64,000 nucleotides of DNA, taken from Streptomyces avicenniae. GTDB taxonomy: Bacteria > Actinomycetota > Actinomycetes > Streptomycetales > Streptomycetaceae. The stretch is from contig NZ_JOEK01000011.1 of the NCBI RefSeq assembly GCF_000719135.1, forward strand, positions 206,275 through 270,274. Direction: 5' to 3'. A program made the translations under genes and the position numbers. Below, piece by piece: positions 34,415-43,526 of the stretch. Below the pieces are notes generated by a model that worked only from the letters and a program-made list of their open reading frames with translations, did not search any database and was not told the DNA's origin. Every line of letters begins with the position of its first letter. The first letter of the stretch is position 1.

Positions 34415-34479
34415 TGGACTGGAACGCCGGTCCAAAAAGTGTTCCGGCAGCCGCCCGCCCAGGAAACGAGGAGGCCCCC

Positions 34480-35625
34480 ATGCACACCACCCCCACCCCG
34501 ATCGCCGTCGTCGGCGCAGGTCTCGGCGGCCTCACGCTCGCCCGCGTCCTGCACGTCCACGGCATCCCCGCGACGGTCTACGAGGCCGACCCCTCGCCCG
34601 CGTCCCGCACCCAGGGAGGCCAGCTGGACATCCACGAGGACGACGGGCAGCGCGCCCTCGCGGACGCCGGCCTCACCGAGGCGTTCCGCGCGATCATCCA
34701 CGAAGGCGCCGAGGCCCTGCGCGTGCTCGACCCGCACGGCGCGCTGCTCCACGACCGCCCCGACGACGGCACCGCGCGCCGCCCCGAGGTGCTGCGCGGC
34801 GACCTGCGCCACGTCCTGCTCGACTCCCTGCCCGACGGGACGGTCCGGTGGGGACACAAGGTGACGCGCGTCCTGCCCCTCGGCGACGGGCGGCACGAAC
34901 TGACCTTCGCCGACGGCTCGACCGCGACCAGCGGCCTGCTCGTCGGCGCGGACGGCGCCTGGTCGAAGGTCCGCCCGCTGCTCGGCGACGCCAGGCCCAC
35001 GTACACCGGCACGACGTTCGTCGAGACCTACCTCCACGACGCCGACGAGCGGCACGCCGCGACGGCGCGGGCGGTCGGCGACGGCGCGATGTACGCGCTG
35101 ACCCCGGGGAAGGGCATCGTCGCGCACCGTGAGGCGGGCGGCGTCCTCCACACGTACGTCCAGCTGAGCCGCCCCGCCGAGTGGATCGCGGGCATCGACC
35201 TCGCCGACCCCGCCGCAGCGACCGCCCGCGTCGCGGCCGAGTTCGACGGGTGGGCGCCCGAACTCACCGCGCTGATCACCGCGAGCGACACCGCCCCCGT
35301 CGCCCGCATGATCCACACGCTGCCGGACGGACACCGCTGGGACCGCGTGCCCGGCGTGACGCTCCTCGGCGACGCCGCCCACCTCATGCCGCCGTCGGGC
35401 GACGGCGCGAACCTGGCGATGTTCGACGGCGCCGAACTCGCCAAGGCGATCGTCGCGCACCCGGGCGACGTCGAGGCGGCACTCACCGCCTACGAGGCCG
35501 CGCTGTTCCCCCGCAGCGAGGGCTTCTACGCGGACGCGCGCGAGATCATCGACCTCTGCCTCGGCGACCGCGCGCCGTTCGGGCTCATCGACCTCTTCAC
35601 CGCCGGTTCCCCGCAGCGGTCCTGA
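34480..35625 (+). CDS. FAD-dependent monooxygenase, TetX-like
   Basis: A 381-residue flavoprotein. FAD motif IAVVGAGLGGLTLARVL, then GGQLDIHEDDGQRALADAGL, RGDLRHVLLDSLPDGTVRW and LLGDAAHLMPPSGDGANLAMFD. These segments match the tetracycline-inactivating monooxygenase TetX closely in spacing and wording (GGTLDLHKGSGQEAM, GDAAHLMPPFAGQG), and the length (TetX 388) is nearly equal. The substrate could be a tetracycline, a rifamycin or an unrelated aromatic compound. The divergent TetR gene is the likely controller. Confidence 0.85.
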   Translation: MHTTPTPIAVVGAGLGGLTLARVLHVHGIPATVYEADPSPASRTQGGQLDIHEDDGQRALADAGLTEAFRAIIHEGAEALRVLDPHGALLHDRPDDGTARRPEVLRGDLRHVLLDSLPDGTVRWGHKVTRVLPLGDGRHELTFADGSTATSGLLVGADGAWSKVRPLLGDARPTYTGTTFVETYLHDADERHAATARAVGDGAMYALTPGKGIVAHREAGGVLHTYVQLSRPAEWIAGIDLADPAAATARVAAEFDGWAPELTALITASDTAPVARMIHTLPDGHRWDRVPGVTLLGDAAHLMPPSGDGANLAMFDGAELAKAIVAHPGDVEAALTAYEAALFPRSEGFYADAREIIDLCLGDRAPFGLIDLFTAGSPQRS

Positions 35626-35835
35626 GCCCGGTCACCGTCCGCGCCCCGAGGGCGAGATCCCGCCGCGTCCGCCGGAACCGGCCCTGGCGCACCGTTCCCG
35701 CGCGAGGGGACAATGGTCGGTCGTCGCCGGGGCGGGCGAGCCGCCCTTGGGCGACGCGTGGCACGTGTCGGGATGGCTTCTCGTCCCGGGGGTCGCCGTG
35801 TGGGGGAGCCCGGGGTGGGAGCAGGGAGGGGAATG

Positions 35836-36243
35836 ATGAGGCGTTTGTTTTCCGTGGTGGCGGCCGTCGCGGCCGTCGTCGCTCTCGGGGGTACGGCGGG
35901 CGGGGCTGTGGCTGACGAGCCGCTGTTGCCGCACCCCGGGCCCGACGGTCTGGCCTGGGTGCCTGAGGGGACCGGGGACGGCGGGTTCGTCTCCGGCGGG
36001 GCGTCGAGCGCGCTGCCGACCGTCGTCACCGTGGCCTGCGAGGGCGGGGGGAGCGTGGCGGTCATCCTGGCGCAACTCGGCGCCGAGGTGACCGCCTTCG
36101 ACGTCGAGTGCCCCGTCGGGTCGGCGGGGGTCGGGCGGCGGGAGTTGGCTCCTGGAGTGGTCACGTCCGGCAGTTTCGCGGTCGGCATCGACGCCTCTTC
36201 GGACGCGATCCGCTGGTCGGTGAGCGTGGCGCAGCCGGAGTAG
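35836..36243 (+). CDS. Secreted hypothetical protein
   Basis: A 135-residue protein with a signal peptide (MRRLFSVVAAVAAVVALGGTAGGAVA). The mature part has two cysteines (VACEGGG and DVECPVG) and is beta-rich, ending in DAIRWSVSVAQPE. GGAGG precedes the start by 7 bases; ATG 35833 is possible. I do not recognise a family. A long stem-loop follows the gene. Confidence 0.7.
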   Translation: MRRLFSVVAAVAAVVALGGTAGGAVADEPLLPHPGPDGLAWVPEGTGDGGFVSGGASSALPTVVTVACEGGGSVAVILAQLGAEVTAFDVECPVGSAGVGRRELAPGVVTSGSFAVGIDASSDAIRWSVSVAQPE

Positions 36244-36272
36244 GCCGCCCGCCCCAGCGCCGGGGCAGTGCC

Positions 36273-36319
36273 GGGAGGACGTGCCCGCCGAGAAATCCGC
36301 TCGACGGGCATGTCCTCCC
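36273..36319. terminator. Long stem-loop
   Basis: GGGAGGACGTGCCCG and CGGGCATGTCCTCCC form a 15-pair stem (one G-T) with a 17-base loop, 30 bases after the secreted-protein gene. No T-run follows. Confidence 0.6.
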
Positions 36320-36571
36320 GCGCACCGCGACGACTTCGACCGCCCGCCGCGGGAGTGGGCCCACGGAGCTGTCCGTCCGGCAGCCCCGCCACGCGGGGCC
36401 GTCGGGCAGGCCGCGAAGGAGCCCGAGTGGCGGTCGCGTACAGGCTCGGTCCTGGCACGACATCCCTATGACGCCTGGGGGGCGCCGTGATGCGCAAGCT
36501 CATGTCCCACGGCCGACGCGTCCTACCACCGGGCGCTGCGCACGCTGCTCGGCAGCGGCGACCAGGCGGCC

Positions 36572-37162
36572 GTGGGCATCGCCCTCGACCACTGGTCGAG
36601 CCCCCGGGGCGCCGTGCGGCGGGGCGGTGGCGGCGCGCGTGAACCGGAGCGGGCACGGGTCCTGGCCCGCGTCCGCGCGGTGCTGCGGGAGCCGCCCTCA
36701 CCGGCCGCGCTCAGCCGCGGGTACGGGCCGGGGGCCAACCACCTCTCCGCGCTGGCGGCGCTGGGCGTCGTGGAGGCCGCCGCGGACGACTTCGTCCGCG
36801 AGCAGGCCCTCGTCGCGGCGGAGGCGGCGGCCGGGGAGGCGCGGGCGGCCGACCGGCGGCTCGTCGAGGCGCTCGGGAAGGTCGCCCGCGACGCGGACGT
36901 GCCGTTGCAGGACCGCGTCCTGGCGGTGGAGGTCCTGGGAAAGCTCCCCGGCGCCGACGCCGTGGACGCCGCCCTCGTCCGGGCGACGCGCTGCCCCGAG
37001 GTGGAGGTTCAGGCCGCGGCGGCGTCCGGGCTGACGAGGGAGGCGGCGGCCGTCGAGCGTCACCGCGCCCTGCTGGAGGAACTGAGCGCCGCCTGGCCCG
37101 TGACGGACGCCCCCTGGCAGGCCGCACGGGTACGCGACGCCCTCCGCGCCGCGCGGCCGTGA
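36572..37162 (+). CDS. HEAT-repeat-like hypothetical protein, start possibly lost by frameshift
   Basis: 196 residues from GTG 36572, all alpha-helical and Ala-rich, with repeated helix pairs (LSALAALGVVEAAADDFVREQALVAAEAAAG, LQDRVLAVEVLGKLPGADAVDAALVRA) like HEAT-type repeats. Upstream in the same frame the sequence still looks coding (DASYHRALRTLLGSGDQAA) but has no start. An ATG at 36490 (MRKLMS) in another frame would join it if one C were removed from the CCC near 36507. Either the gene has a real frameshift or the sequence has a one-base error. Confidence 0.65.
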   Translation: MGIALDHWSSPRGAVRRGGGGAREPERARVLARVRAVLREPPSPAALSRGYGPGANHLSALAALGVVEAAADDFVREQALVAAEAAAGEARAADRRLVEALGKVARDADVPLQDRVLAVEVLGKLPGADAVDAALVRATRCPEVEVQAAAASGLTREAAAVERHRALLEELSAAWPVTDAPWQAARVRDALRAARP

Positions 37163-37213
37163 CACAGGTCACACCCCGATTCGTCCAGGCGAGCCAAAGA
37201 ACTCGCGCACCGA

Positions 37214-37240
37214 TGTCGAGAAGCCGCGACCGGCTCCGTC
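37214..37240 (+). promoter_or_regulatory. Probable ECF42 promoter
   Basis: TGTCGA and CGTC are separated by 17 bases, 53 bases before the DGPF gene. This agrees with the target motif I recall for ECF42 sigma factors (TGTCGA in the -35, CGWC in the -10), so the operon is probably autoregulated. Confidence 0.65.
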
Positions 37241-37292
37241 CCCGTGGCGAGAGTGACCACAATGGGTCGCTCCAGCACCGAGGAGAAGCACG

Positions 37293-37712
37293 ATGGCCAA
37301 GTACCTGCTGCTCAAGCACTACCGCGGCGCCCCGGCGGCGGTCAACGACGTCCCCATGGACAGGTGGACCCCCGAGGAGGTCACGGCCCACCTCCGGTAC
37401 ATGAACGACTTCGCGGCCCGCCTGGAGAAGACCGGCGAGTACGTGGACGGCCAGGCGCTCAGCCCGGAGGGCACGTTCGTCCGCTACGACGGCGAGGGCC
37501 GCCCGCCCGTCACCGACGGCCCGTTCGCCGAGACCAAGGACCTCATCGCCGGGTGGATGGTGATCGACGTGGACAGCCACGAGCGCGCCGTCGAGCTGGC
37601 CGGGGAGCTGTCCGCCGCCCCCGGCGCAGGCGGGAAGCCGATCCACGAGTGGCTGGAGCTGCGCCCGTTCCTGCACGCGGAACCCACCGTCACGGACTGC
37701 CCTCACCAGTGA
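37293..37712 (+). CDS. YCII-related DGPF-domain protein
   Basis: A 139-residue protein starting KYLLLKHYRGAPAA, with the DGPF motif in PPVTDGPFAETKDLIAGWMVIDVDSHERAVELA. DGPF proteins accompany ECF42 sigma factors and are their usual targets; the biochemical role is unknown. AGGAG precedes the ATG. The stop overlaps the GTG of the sigma gene (GTGA), so the two are translationally coupled. Confidence 0.92.
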   Translation: MAKYLLLKHYRGAPAAVNDVPMDRWTPEEVTAHLRYMNDFAARLEKTGEYVDGQALSPEGTFVRYDGEGRPPVTDGPFAETKDLIAGWMVIDVDSHERAVELAGELSAAPGAGGKPIHEWLELRPFLHAEPTVTDCPHQ

Positions 37713-38878
37713 ACGAAGCGCTGCTCCGGAGCCTCACACCGGGCGTGCTCGGAATCCTCGTCCGCCGCGGAGCCGACTTCGCGGCGGCCGAGGACGCCGT
37801 CCAGGACGCCCTGGTGGAGGCGGTCCGCGTCTGGCCGGACGACCCGCCGCGCGACCCCAAGGGGTGGCTGATCACCGTCGCCTGGCGCCGCTTCCTCGAC
37901 GCGACCCGGGCGGACGCCGCCCGCCGCCGCCGCGAGGACCTTGTCGAGGACGAACCGCCGCCAGGACCGGCCGCCACGGCGGACGACACGCTCCAGCTCT
38001 ACTTCCTGTGCGCCCACCCGTCGCTCACGCCCTCGTCCGCCGTCGCGCTCACCCTGCGGGCCGTCGGCGGGCTCACCACCCGGCAGATCGCCCGCGCCTA
38101 CCTGGTGCCTGAGGCGACCATGGCGCAGCGCATCAGCCGGGCCAAACGCACCGTGGCCGACGTGCGGTTCGACCGGCCGGGCGACGTCGCCACCGTGCTG
38201 CGCGTCCTCTACCTGGTCTTCAACGAGGGCTACTCGGGCGACCTCGACCTCGTCGCCGAGGCCATACGCCTCACCCGGCAGCTCGCGGCCACCATCGACC
38301 ACCCGGAGGTGGCGGGGCTGCTCGCCCTCATGCTGCTCCACCACGCCAGGCGCGCCGCCAGGACGGCGCCCGACGGGAGCCTGATCCCGCTCGCCGAGCA
38401 GGACCGCGGCCGGTGGGACACGGCGATGATCGCCGAGGGCGTCGGCATCCTCCAGGCGGCGCTGGCCCGTGACCGGCTGGGCGAGTTCCAGGCCCAGGCC
38501 GCCGTCGCGGCGCTGCACGCGGACGCGCCCACGGCGGAGGAGACCGACTGGGTGCAGATCGTGGAGTGGTACGACGAGTTGACGCGGCTGACCGACAGCC
38601 CGGTCGTCCGGCTCAACCGTGCCGTCGCCGTGGGCGAGGCGGACGGGCCGCGCGCCGGGCTGGCCGCCCTCGCGGCGCTCGACGCGTCGCTGCCCAGGTA
38701 CACGGCGGTGGCGGCGTACCTGCACGAGCGGGACGGCGACCTGGCGACGGCGGCCCGGCTCTACGCCGAGGCGGCGCGGAAGGCGTCCAACCTGGCCGAA
38801 CGCGACCACCTGACGCGCCAGGCCGCCCGCCTCAACGTCCGCCTCGACGCCGGGCGGGACGTCCGGCGGAGCCCGTGA
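37709..38878 (+). CDS. ECF42 sigma factor with C-terminal TPR-like domain
   Basis: A 389-residue sigma factor. Region 2 (VRRGADFAAAEDAVQDALVEAVRVWPDDPPRDPKGWLITVAWRRFLDATR) and region 4 (LTLRAVGGLTTRQIARAYLVPEATMAQRISRAKRTV) are followed by about 200 residues of helical repeats (FNEGYSGDLDLVAEAIRLTRQL; LNRAVAVGEADGPRAGLAAL; YLHERDGDLATAARLYAEAARKASN) typical of ECF42, where the extension is needed for activity. It is coupled to the DGPF gene and preceded by a matching promoter. Confidence 0.93.
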   Translation: MNEALLRSLTPGVLGILVRRGADFAAAEDAVQDALVEAVRVWPDDPPRDPKGWLITVAWRRFLDATRADAARRRREDLVEDEPPPGPAATADDTLQLYFLCAHPSLTPSSAVALTLRAVGGLTTRQIARAYLVPEATMAQRISRAKRTVADVRFDRPGDVATVLRVLYLVFNEGYSGDLDLVAEAIRLTRQLAATIDHPEVAGLLALMLLHHARRAARTAPDGSLIPLAEQDRGRWDTAMIAEGVGILQAALARDRLGEFQAQAAVAALHADAPTAEETDWVQIVEWYDELTRLTDSPVVRLNRAVAVGEADGPRAGLAALAALDASLPRYTAVAAYLHERDGDLATAARLYAEAARKASNLAERDHLTRQAARLNVRLDAGRDVRRSP

Positions 38879-38942
38879 CGGGCGAGGACAGGACGGGAGC
38901 CGGTCGCCCGGCTCGTCCTGGCGGACGGTCGGCGCGACCGGG

Positions 38943-39623
38943 TCAGCGGGCGCGTGGCGGGACCAGTCCGGCCTCGTACGCGGAGATGGCCGCCTCCACC
39001 CGGTTGCGCGCGCCCAGCTTCGCGAGCACCGCGCTGACGTGCGCCTTCACCGTGCCCTCCACCAGGTGCAGTCGGCTCGCGATCTCCGCGTTGGACAGCC
39101 CTGTCCCGACCCCGGCCAGCACCTCGCGCTCCCGTTCCGTGAGCCGCTCCAGCGAGCGGTGGGGATGCGCCGCCCGGTGCGCGCGCAGCCCGGCGATGAC
39201 CCGGGCGGCGACCCGAGGCGACAGGTAGGCGCCGCCGGCCCCCACCGCCCGTACCCCGTCGAGGAGTTCCCTCGGGTCGTCCGCCTTCAGCAGGAAACCG
39301 TCGGCGCCCTCCTCCAAGGCCCGCGCGATGTGGTCGTCCTGGCCGAAGGTCGTCAGCATGACGACGCCGACCGGTGTCGGTTCACGGTGGAGCCGCGCCG
39401 CCGTGCTCAGCCCGTCCAGGCCGGGCATCTGGATGTCCAACAGGACCACGTCCGGGCGGTGTCGGCGGACGAGCGCGATGGCCTCGTGCCCCTCACCCGC
39501 CTCGGCGACCACCTCGACCTGCGGGTCCCTGGCGAGGATGGCCCGCACGCCCGCCCTGACCATCGCCTCGTCGTCGGCCACCAGGACCCTGACCGGTCGG
39601 CTGCTCGGTGTCGGCTCTTCCAC
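38943..39623 (-). CDS. NarL/LuxR-type response regulator
   Basis: A 226-residue regulator. Receiver: acidic pair DD at 17-18, Asp63 in [13 protein letters not shown], Lys in LLKADD. The LuxR helix-turn-helix is [48 protein letters not shown]. The GTG at 39623 follows TACGCT by 6 bases. It is divergent from an ABC transporter operon followed by a DesK/NarX-type kinase at 41671, its likely partner. Confidence 0.93.
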   Translation of the reverse strand: MEEPTPSSRPVRVLVADDEAMVRAGVRAILARDPQVEVVAEAGEGHEAIALVRRHRPDVVLLDIQMPGLDGLSTAARLHREPTPVGVVMLTTFGQDDHIARALEEGADGFLLKADDPRELLDGVRAVGAGGAYLSPRVAARVIAGLRAHRAAHPHRSLERLTEREREVLAGVGTGLSNAEIASRLHLVEGTVKAHVSAVLAKLGARNRVEAAISAYEAGLVPPRAR

Positions 39624-39629
39624 ACGGCG

Positions 39630-39635
39630 AGCGTA
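39630..39635 (-). promoter_or_regulatory. -10 box for leaderless response-regulator gene
   Basis: TACGCT on the minus strand, 6 bases before the GTG at 39623. Confidence 0.5.
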
Positions 39636-39847
39636 GGGCCGACGCACCACCGCGCGGACGGCGAGCCCCACAGATCCACCCCGGGGCGGAGCACACCCCC
39701 CGACGAAGGGCAGGACGCCGCTTCCGTTCGGCCAATGGGCGCCCGCGCCGCGGACTCCTAGCGTCGCCTGAGTACGGGGAACGCGGTGGCCGCTGCCGAC
39801 TTCCCCGTGCCCCGTCCCTTGCTCCGCGACCGACGTGAAGGAACTCC

Positions 39848-40795
39848 GTGATCTCCCTGAGAGGACTCACCAAACGCTATGGCGACACCCTCGCCGTGGA
39901 CGAGCTGACGCTCGACATCGAGGCGGGCCGCGTGACCGGCTTCCTCGGCCCCAACGGCGCCGGGAAGTCCACCACGATGCGCATGATCCTGGGCCTGGAC
40001 CACCCCACCCGCGGCCGGGCCCTGATCGCCGGTCGGCCCTACGCGGACCTGCGACGGCCGCTGCGCGTGGTCGGCGCGATGCTGGACGCCCGCGCCGTCC
40101 ACCCGGCCCGTTCCGGCCGCACGCACCTCGTCGCCCAGGCACGCGCGGGCGGCATCCCGGTGCGCCGCGTGGACGAGGTGCTGGAGACGGTGGGCCTGAC
40201 CAAGGCGGCCCGCCGCCCGGCGGGCACCTACTCGCTCGGCATGAGCGGGCGGCTCGGGGTGGCGGGCGCCCTGCTCGGCGATCCGCCCGTGCTCGTCCTG
40301 GACGAGCCGGTCAACGGCCTCGACCCGGACGGCGTGCGGTGGATCCGCCGACTCGTGCGTGAGCGGGCGGCGGAGGGACGCACCGTGTTCCTCTCCAGCC
40401 ACCTGATGAGCGAGATGCAGCTGACGGCCGATCACCTCGTCGTCGTCGGACGGGGACGGCTGCTGAGCGACACCCCGATGACGGAGTTCCTCGCCGCGGC
40501 CTCTCCCGCGTCGGCGCGCGCCGTCGTGCCCGACCCCGGGGAACGGGCGACGCTCGTCCGCCGCCTGATGACGGCCGACGGGGTGAGCGTCGAGACGTCC
40601 GCGTCCGGCGAACTCACCGTCGAGGGCCGCACCGCCGCCGAGATCGGCGACCTGGCCCACCACTGCCGGGTCCGGCTGCACCGGCTGAGCGACGTCCGGG
40701 TCTCCCTGGAGCAGGCGTACATGGAACTGACCGCGCGCAGCGTCGAGTACGGGGCGGGCGGCAGCGCGGCGACGGACGAAGGGGCGCGGCAGTGA
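39848..40795 (+). CDS. ABC transporter ATP-binding protein (BcrA-type)
   Basis: A 315-residue ATPase. Walker [10 protein letters not shown] near residues 37-45, signature region [14 protein letters not shown] (the LGMxxRLGxA variant usual in BcrA/lantibiotic exporters), Walker [13 protein letters not shown] and the H-loop SSHLMSEM. It starts at GTG 39848 behind AAGGA. The next gene, a permease, overlaps it by 4 bases. The set is of a kind used in peptide-antibiotic resistance or export. Confidence 0.93.
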   Translation: MISLRGLTKRYGDTLAVDELTLDIEAGRVTGFLGPNGAGKSTTMRMILGLDHPTRGRALIAGRPYADLRRPLRVVGAMLDARAVHPARSGRTHLVAQARAGGIPVRRVDEVLETVGLTKAARRPAGTYSLGMSGRLGVAGALLGDPPVLVLDEPVNGLDPDGVRWIRRLVRERAAEGRTVFLSSHLMSEMQLTADHLVVVGRGRLLSDTPMTEFLAAASPASARAVVPDPGERATLVRRLMTADGVSVETSASGELTVEGRTAAEIGDLAHHCRVRLHRLSDVRVSLEQAYMELTARSVEYGAGGSAATDEGARQ

Positions 40796-41577
40796 GCACG
40801 ACGACAACCCCAGGCCGGGGCGCACCCGGCGGCTTCGCCGGGGCGATCGCCTCCGAGTGGACCAAGCTGTGGTCCGTCCGGGCCCCCTACCTCTGCGTCT
40901 TGGCGGGCCTCGTGATCACCGGCGTCTTCACCTACTACTACGCCTCGATCGCCCGCATCAACGACGATCCGGTCCAGCCGGTCGGGAACGCGGCGGGCTC
41001 CTCCGCCGTCCTCGTCCAGTTCGCCTTCGTCATCCTGGCCACGGTCGCGGTGACCTCCGAGTACTCGACGGGCAGCGTGCGGGCCTCACTGCTGTGGGTG
41101 CCCAGGCGGCATCGGGTGCAGGCGGCGAAGGCGCTGGTGGCGGCCGGGGTCGCGTTCGTCGCCGGTGCCGCGTTCGCCGTCCTCGGCACGGCGGTTGCCT
41201 GGGCCGCGTTCGACGGACGGGCCACCTTCGAGTCCGGCCAGAGCCTCCGGCAGGTCCTCGCGATCGGTCTCTACCAGGCGTCGGTCGCCGTGCTGACGGT
41301 CGGGGTGGCGTTCGCCACGCGCCACCCGGCCGGTGCGCTCTCGATCCTCGTCACACTCCTGTGGGCACTGCCGAGCGTGCTCCTGGGGCTCGGAGGCCCC
41401 ACGCTCACGGACGTCAACGACCATCTGCCGCACGGAGCCGGGGACCGCCTCATGAGCATCGGCGCCGACGCCCCGTCCACGCCGGTCACGGCGGTCACGG
41501 CGGTCCTGATCGTGGCGGCCTGGGCCGCGACCGCGCACTTGATCGGCCTGTACGTGCTGCGCCGCCGCGACGCCTGA
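40792..41577 (+). CDS. ABC transporter permease
   Basis: A 261-residue membrane protein with six predicted helices. The start (SEWTKLWSVRAPYLCVLAGLVITGVFTYYY) and the EYSTGSVRASLLWVPRRHRVQAAKALV segment are typical of ABC-2-type permeases in Streptomyces. Its GTG overlaps the ATPase stop (GTGA). It would pair with the ATPase at 39848. Confidence 0.92.
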   Translation: MSTTTTPGRGAPGGFAGAIASEWTKLWSVRAPYLCVLAGLVITGVFTYYYASIARINDDPVQPVGNAAGSSAVLVQFAFVILATVAVTSEYSTGSVRASLLWVPRRHRVQAAKALVAAGVAFVAGAAFAVLGTAVAWAAFDGRATFESGQSLRQVLAIGLYQASVAVLTVGVAFATRHPAGALSILVTLLWALPSVLLGLGGPTLTDVNDHLPHGAGDRLMSIGADAPSTPVTAVTAVLIVAAWAATAHLIGLYVLRRRDA

Positions 41578-41670
41578 CCGCGCCCACCCCCGCGCCGGTT
41601 CCCCCCGGCCCGTCCCACAGAATCGACCCGGGCAGACGAGGACATCCAGCAGAAGGACGGCCGACGCTCC

Positions 41671-43257
41671 ATGTCGCACACGCGCATACCCCGAGCCAGG
41701 TCCGCTTTCGGCGACATGGCCCTGTGGGGTGTGCTCGCCGCCGCCACCGGCTACGGATTCCAGGACGCGGGCACGGCCTCGCCGGTCATGGACCTGCTCC
41801 TCCCGCTGGCCGTCCTGGCGGTGGCCGTGCCGCTGTCCCGCCGCCGACCGGGGGCCGCCGTCGTACTGGTCAACGGGCTGTGCGCGCTCGGCCTGGCCGA
41901 CTCCGCGACCCCCGGCAACGCCCACGTTCTGTCGCTGGCCGCCCTGAGTTGTCTGCTGGGCGCCCGGGTCGCCGTGGCACGGCGACCGCTCCTGGTGCTC
42001 GCCGGGTGCCTGGCCGTCGATCTCGCGCTGTGCGCGGTGCTGCGGACGCAGGCCGTGTGGTGGTTCTACGCGCTGACCGTGCTGCCCGCCGCCCTCCTGT
42101 TGCCCTGGCTGGCCGGGCGCCACTGGCGTGGCCGCCGCGAACTCGTCCGGGAGGGCTGGCGGTTGGCCCGGAGCCTTGAGGAGCGGCAACACCTGGTCGC
42201 CGAGCGCGCGCGGCTGACCGAACGCGCGGACATCGCGGCCGACATGCACGACTCCCTCGGCCACGCCCTCAGCCTCGTCGCCCTGCGTGCCGGGGCACTT
42301 GAACTCTCCCCCGACGTCACCGACCACGACCGCGCCGATCTCGCCGAGCTGCGCGGGACGATCGCGGACGCCGTGGAGCAACTGCGGGAGACCGTCGCCG
42401 TCCTGCACGGCCCGCCCGGAACGCAGACGGGTGCGGGCCTGCCCGTCAACGACACCGTCGAGGACCTTCTCGCGGGGGCGGTCGCCTCGGGGGTGCCGGT
42501 GCGCTGGGAGCGGCGCGGGGCGGTGCCCACGCTGTCCGCCCTGGTCGAACGGGGGGTGTACCGGGTGGTGCAGGAGGCGCTCACCAACGCCGTGAAGCAC
42601 GCGCCGGGTGGCGCGATCCGGGTGCGGATCACGCACGCGGACGACCGTACCCACGTCAGCGTCGTGAACGCCGCCCCGCCCGGTGACGGATCGGCGCACG
42701 CGGTCGAAGGCCCCCCGGCGGTCGGCGTCGGCCGCCGGGGTCTGACGGGGCTCCAGGAGCGGGTGACGGTTCTCGGGGGCTCCTTGCGGACCGGCCCTCA
42801 CCAGGGCGGCTTCCGCGTCGCCGCCGACCTCCCGCACCGGGCCGGGACCCGGGGGCGGCACACCGTCGTACCCGAGTCCGCCGAGCGGCTCGCCTCCGTA
42901 CGGAGCGCCGCCCGCCGCCGCTCCGTCGCGGCCTTCGTGGCGCCTGTCGTCGCAGCCGTCTTCTTCGTGCCCGCCGCCGCGTACCTGGCCTGGCAGTTGA
43001 CGACGAGCGTGCTGCCGCCCTCCCGGTTCGCCGAGCTGACCATCGGCCGGTCGTACGGCGAACTCGCGCCTCTGCTGCCTGCCCGCGCGTACCCCTATCC
43101 GCCCGACCACGCCCGTTCCGCGCCCCGGCCGCCCGGCGCGCGGTGCGAGTTCTACCGCTCCGGGCGCGACCTGTTCGGCGAGGTCGATCTCTACCGGCTC
43201 TGCTGGTCGGACGGCACGCTGGTGACGAAGGACACCGTGCCCGCGAGTCGGCCCTGA
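41671..43257 (+). CDS. NarX/DesK-type histidine kinase with extra C-terminal membrane and outer domain
   Basis: A 528-residue kinase. Four to five N-terminal membrane helices (residues 10-155), then the HisKA_3 box with His193 (ADMHDSLGHALSLVALRAG) and an HATPase domain ending near 390 (GRRGLTGLQERVTVLGGSLRTG). Unusually, a further membrane helix follows at about 421-445 (VAAFVAPVVAAVFFVPAAAYLAW), with an outer segment of about 80 residues holding two Cys (GARCEFYRSGRD, LYRLCWSDG). It lies after the ABC genes and probably signals to the regulator at 38943. Confidence 0.9.
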   Translation: MSHTRIPRARSAFGDMALWGVLAAATGYGFQDAGTASPVMDLLLPLAVLAVAVPLSRRRPGAAVVLVNGLCALGLADSATPGNAHVLSLAALSCLLGARVAVARRPLLVLAGCLAVDLALCAVLRTQAVWWFYALTVLPAALLLPWLAGRHWRGRRELVREGWRLARSLEERQHLVAERARLTERADIAADMHDSLGHALSLVALRAGALELSPDVTDHDRADLAELRGTIADAVEQLRETVAVLHGPPGTQTGAGLPVNDTVEDLLAGAVASGVPVRWERRGAVPTLSALVERGVYRVVQEALTNAVKHAPGGAIRVRITHADDRTHVSVVNAAPPGDGSAHAVEGPPAVGVGRRGLTGLQERVTVLGGSLRTGPHQGGFRVAADLPHRAGTRGRHTVVPESAERLASVRSAARRRSVAAFVAPVVAAVFFVPAAAYLAWQLTTSVLPPSRFAELTIGRSYGELAPLLPARAYPYPPDHARSAPRPPGARCEFYRSGRDLFGEVDLYRLCWSDGTLVTKDTVPASRP

Positions 43258-43278
43258 TCGCCCGGGTGGGGGCGGCAG

Positions 43279-43418
43279 CTACAGGCGGCCAGTGGTGGCG
43301 GCGCCGAGGAAGGCGGCCCATGCGCAGGTGTCGCGGTGACCGCGACCTCGACGCATGCACCGCCTTGGTCGTTGCTGTGGCTGGAAGTGTGCCAGAGGAG
43401 TTGGGCGTCCGTGGTCAC
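43279..43418 (-). pseudogene. Broken DUF397 gene
   Basis: The N-terminal half of a DUF397 protein (LWHTSSHSNDQGGACVEVAVT) starts at GTG 43418. The C-terminal end (CAWAAFLGAATTGRL, TAG at 43279) is present but in another frame, and the middle (RDSKD to SPA, intact in the copy at 44977) is missing. So about 40 bases were deleted with a frame change. The open frame that continues past 43279 to 43191 runs antisense into the kinase gene and is meaningless. Confidence 0.75.
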
Positions 43419-43497
43419 GGACGGATGGTTTCCCAGTGGCTGTGCTGTCCATGGCGGTCGATCGGAGGATGTCCGAATCGGCTGGTTCCCACGCTGT

Positions 43498-43526
43498 GGG
43501 GCCGGGCCGGGCCGGGCCGGGCCGGG
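43498..43526. repeat. GGGCC pentanucleotide run
   Basis: Five tandem copies of GGGCC between the broken DUF397 gene and the methyltransferase remnant: a simple-sequence repeat prone to slippage. Confidence 0.8.
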
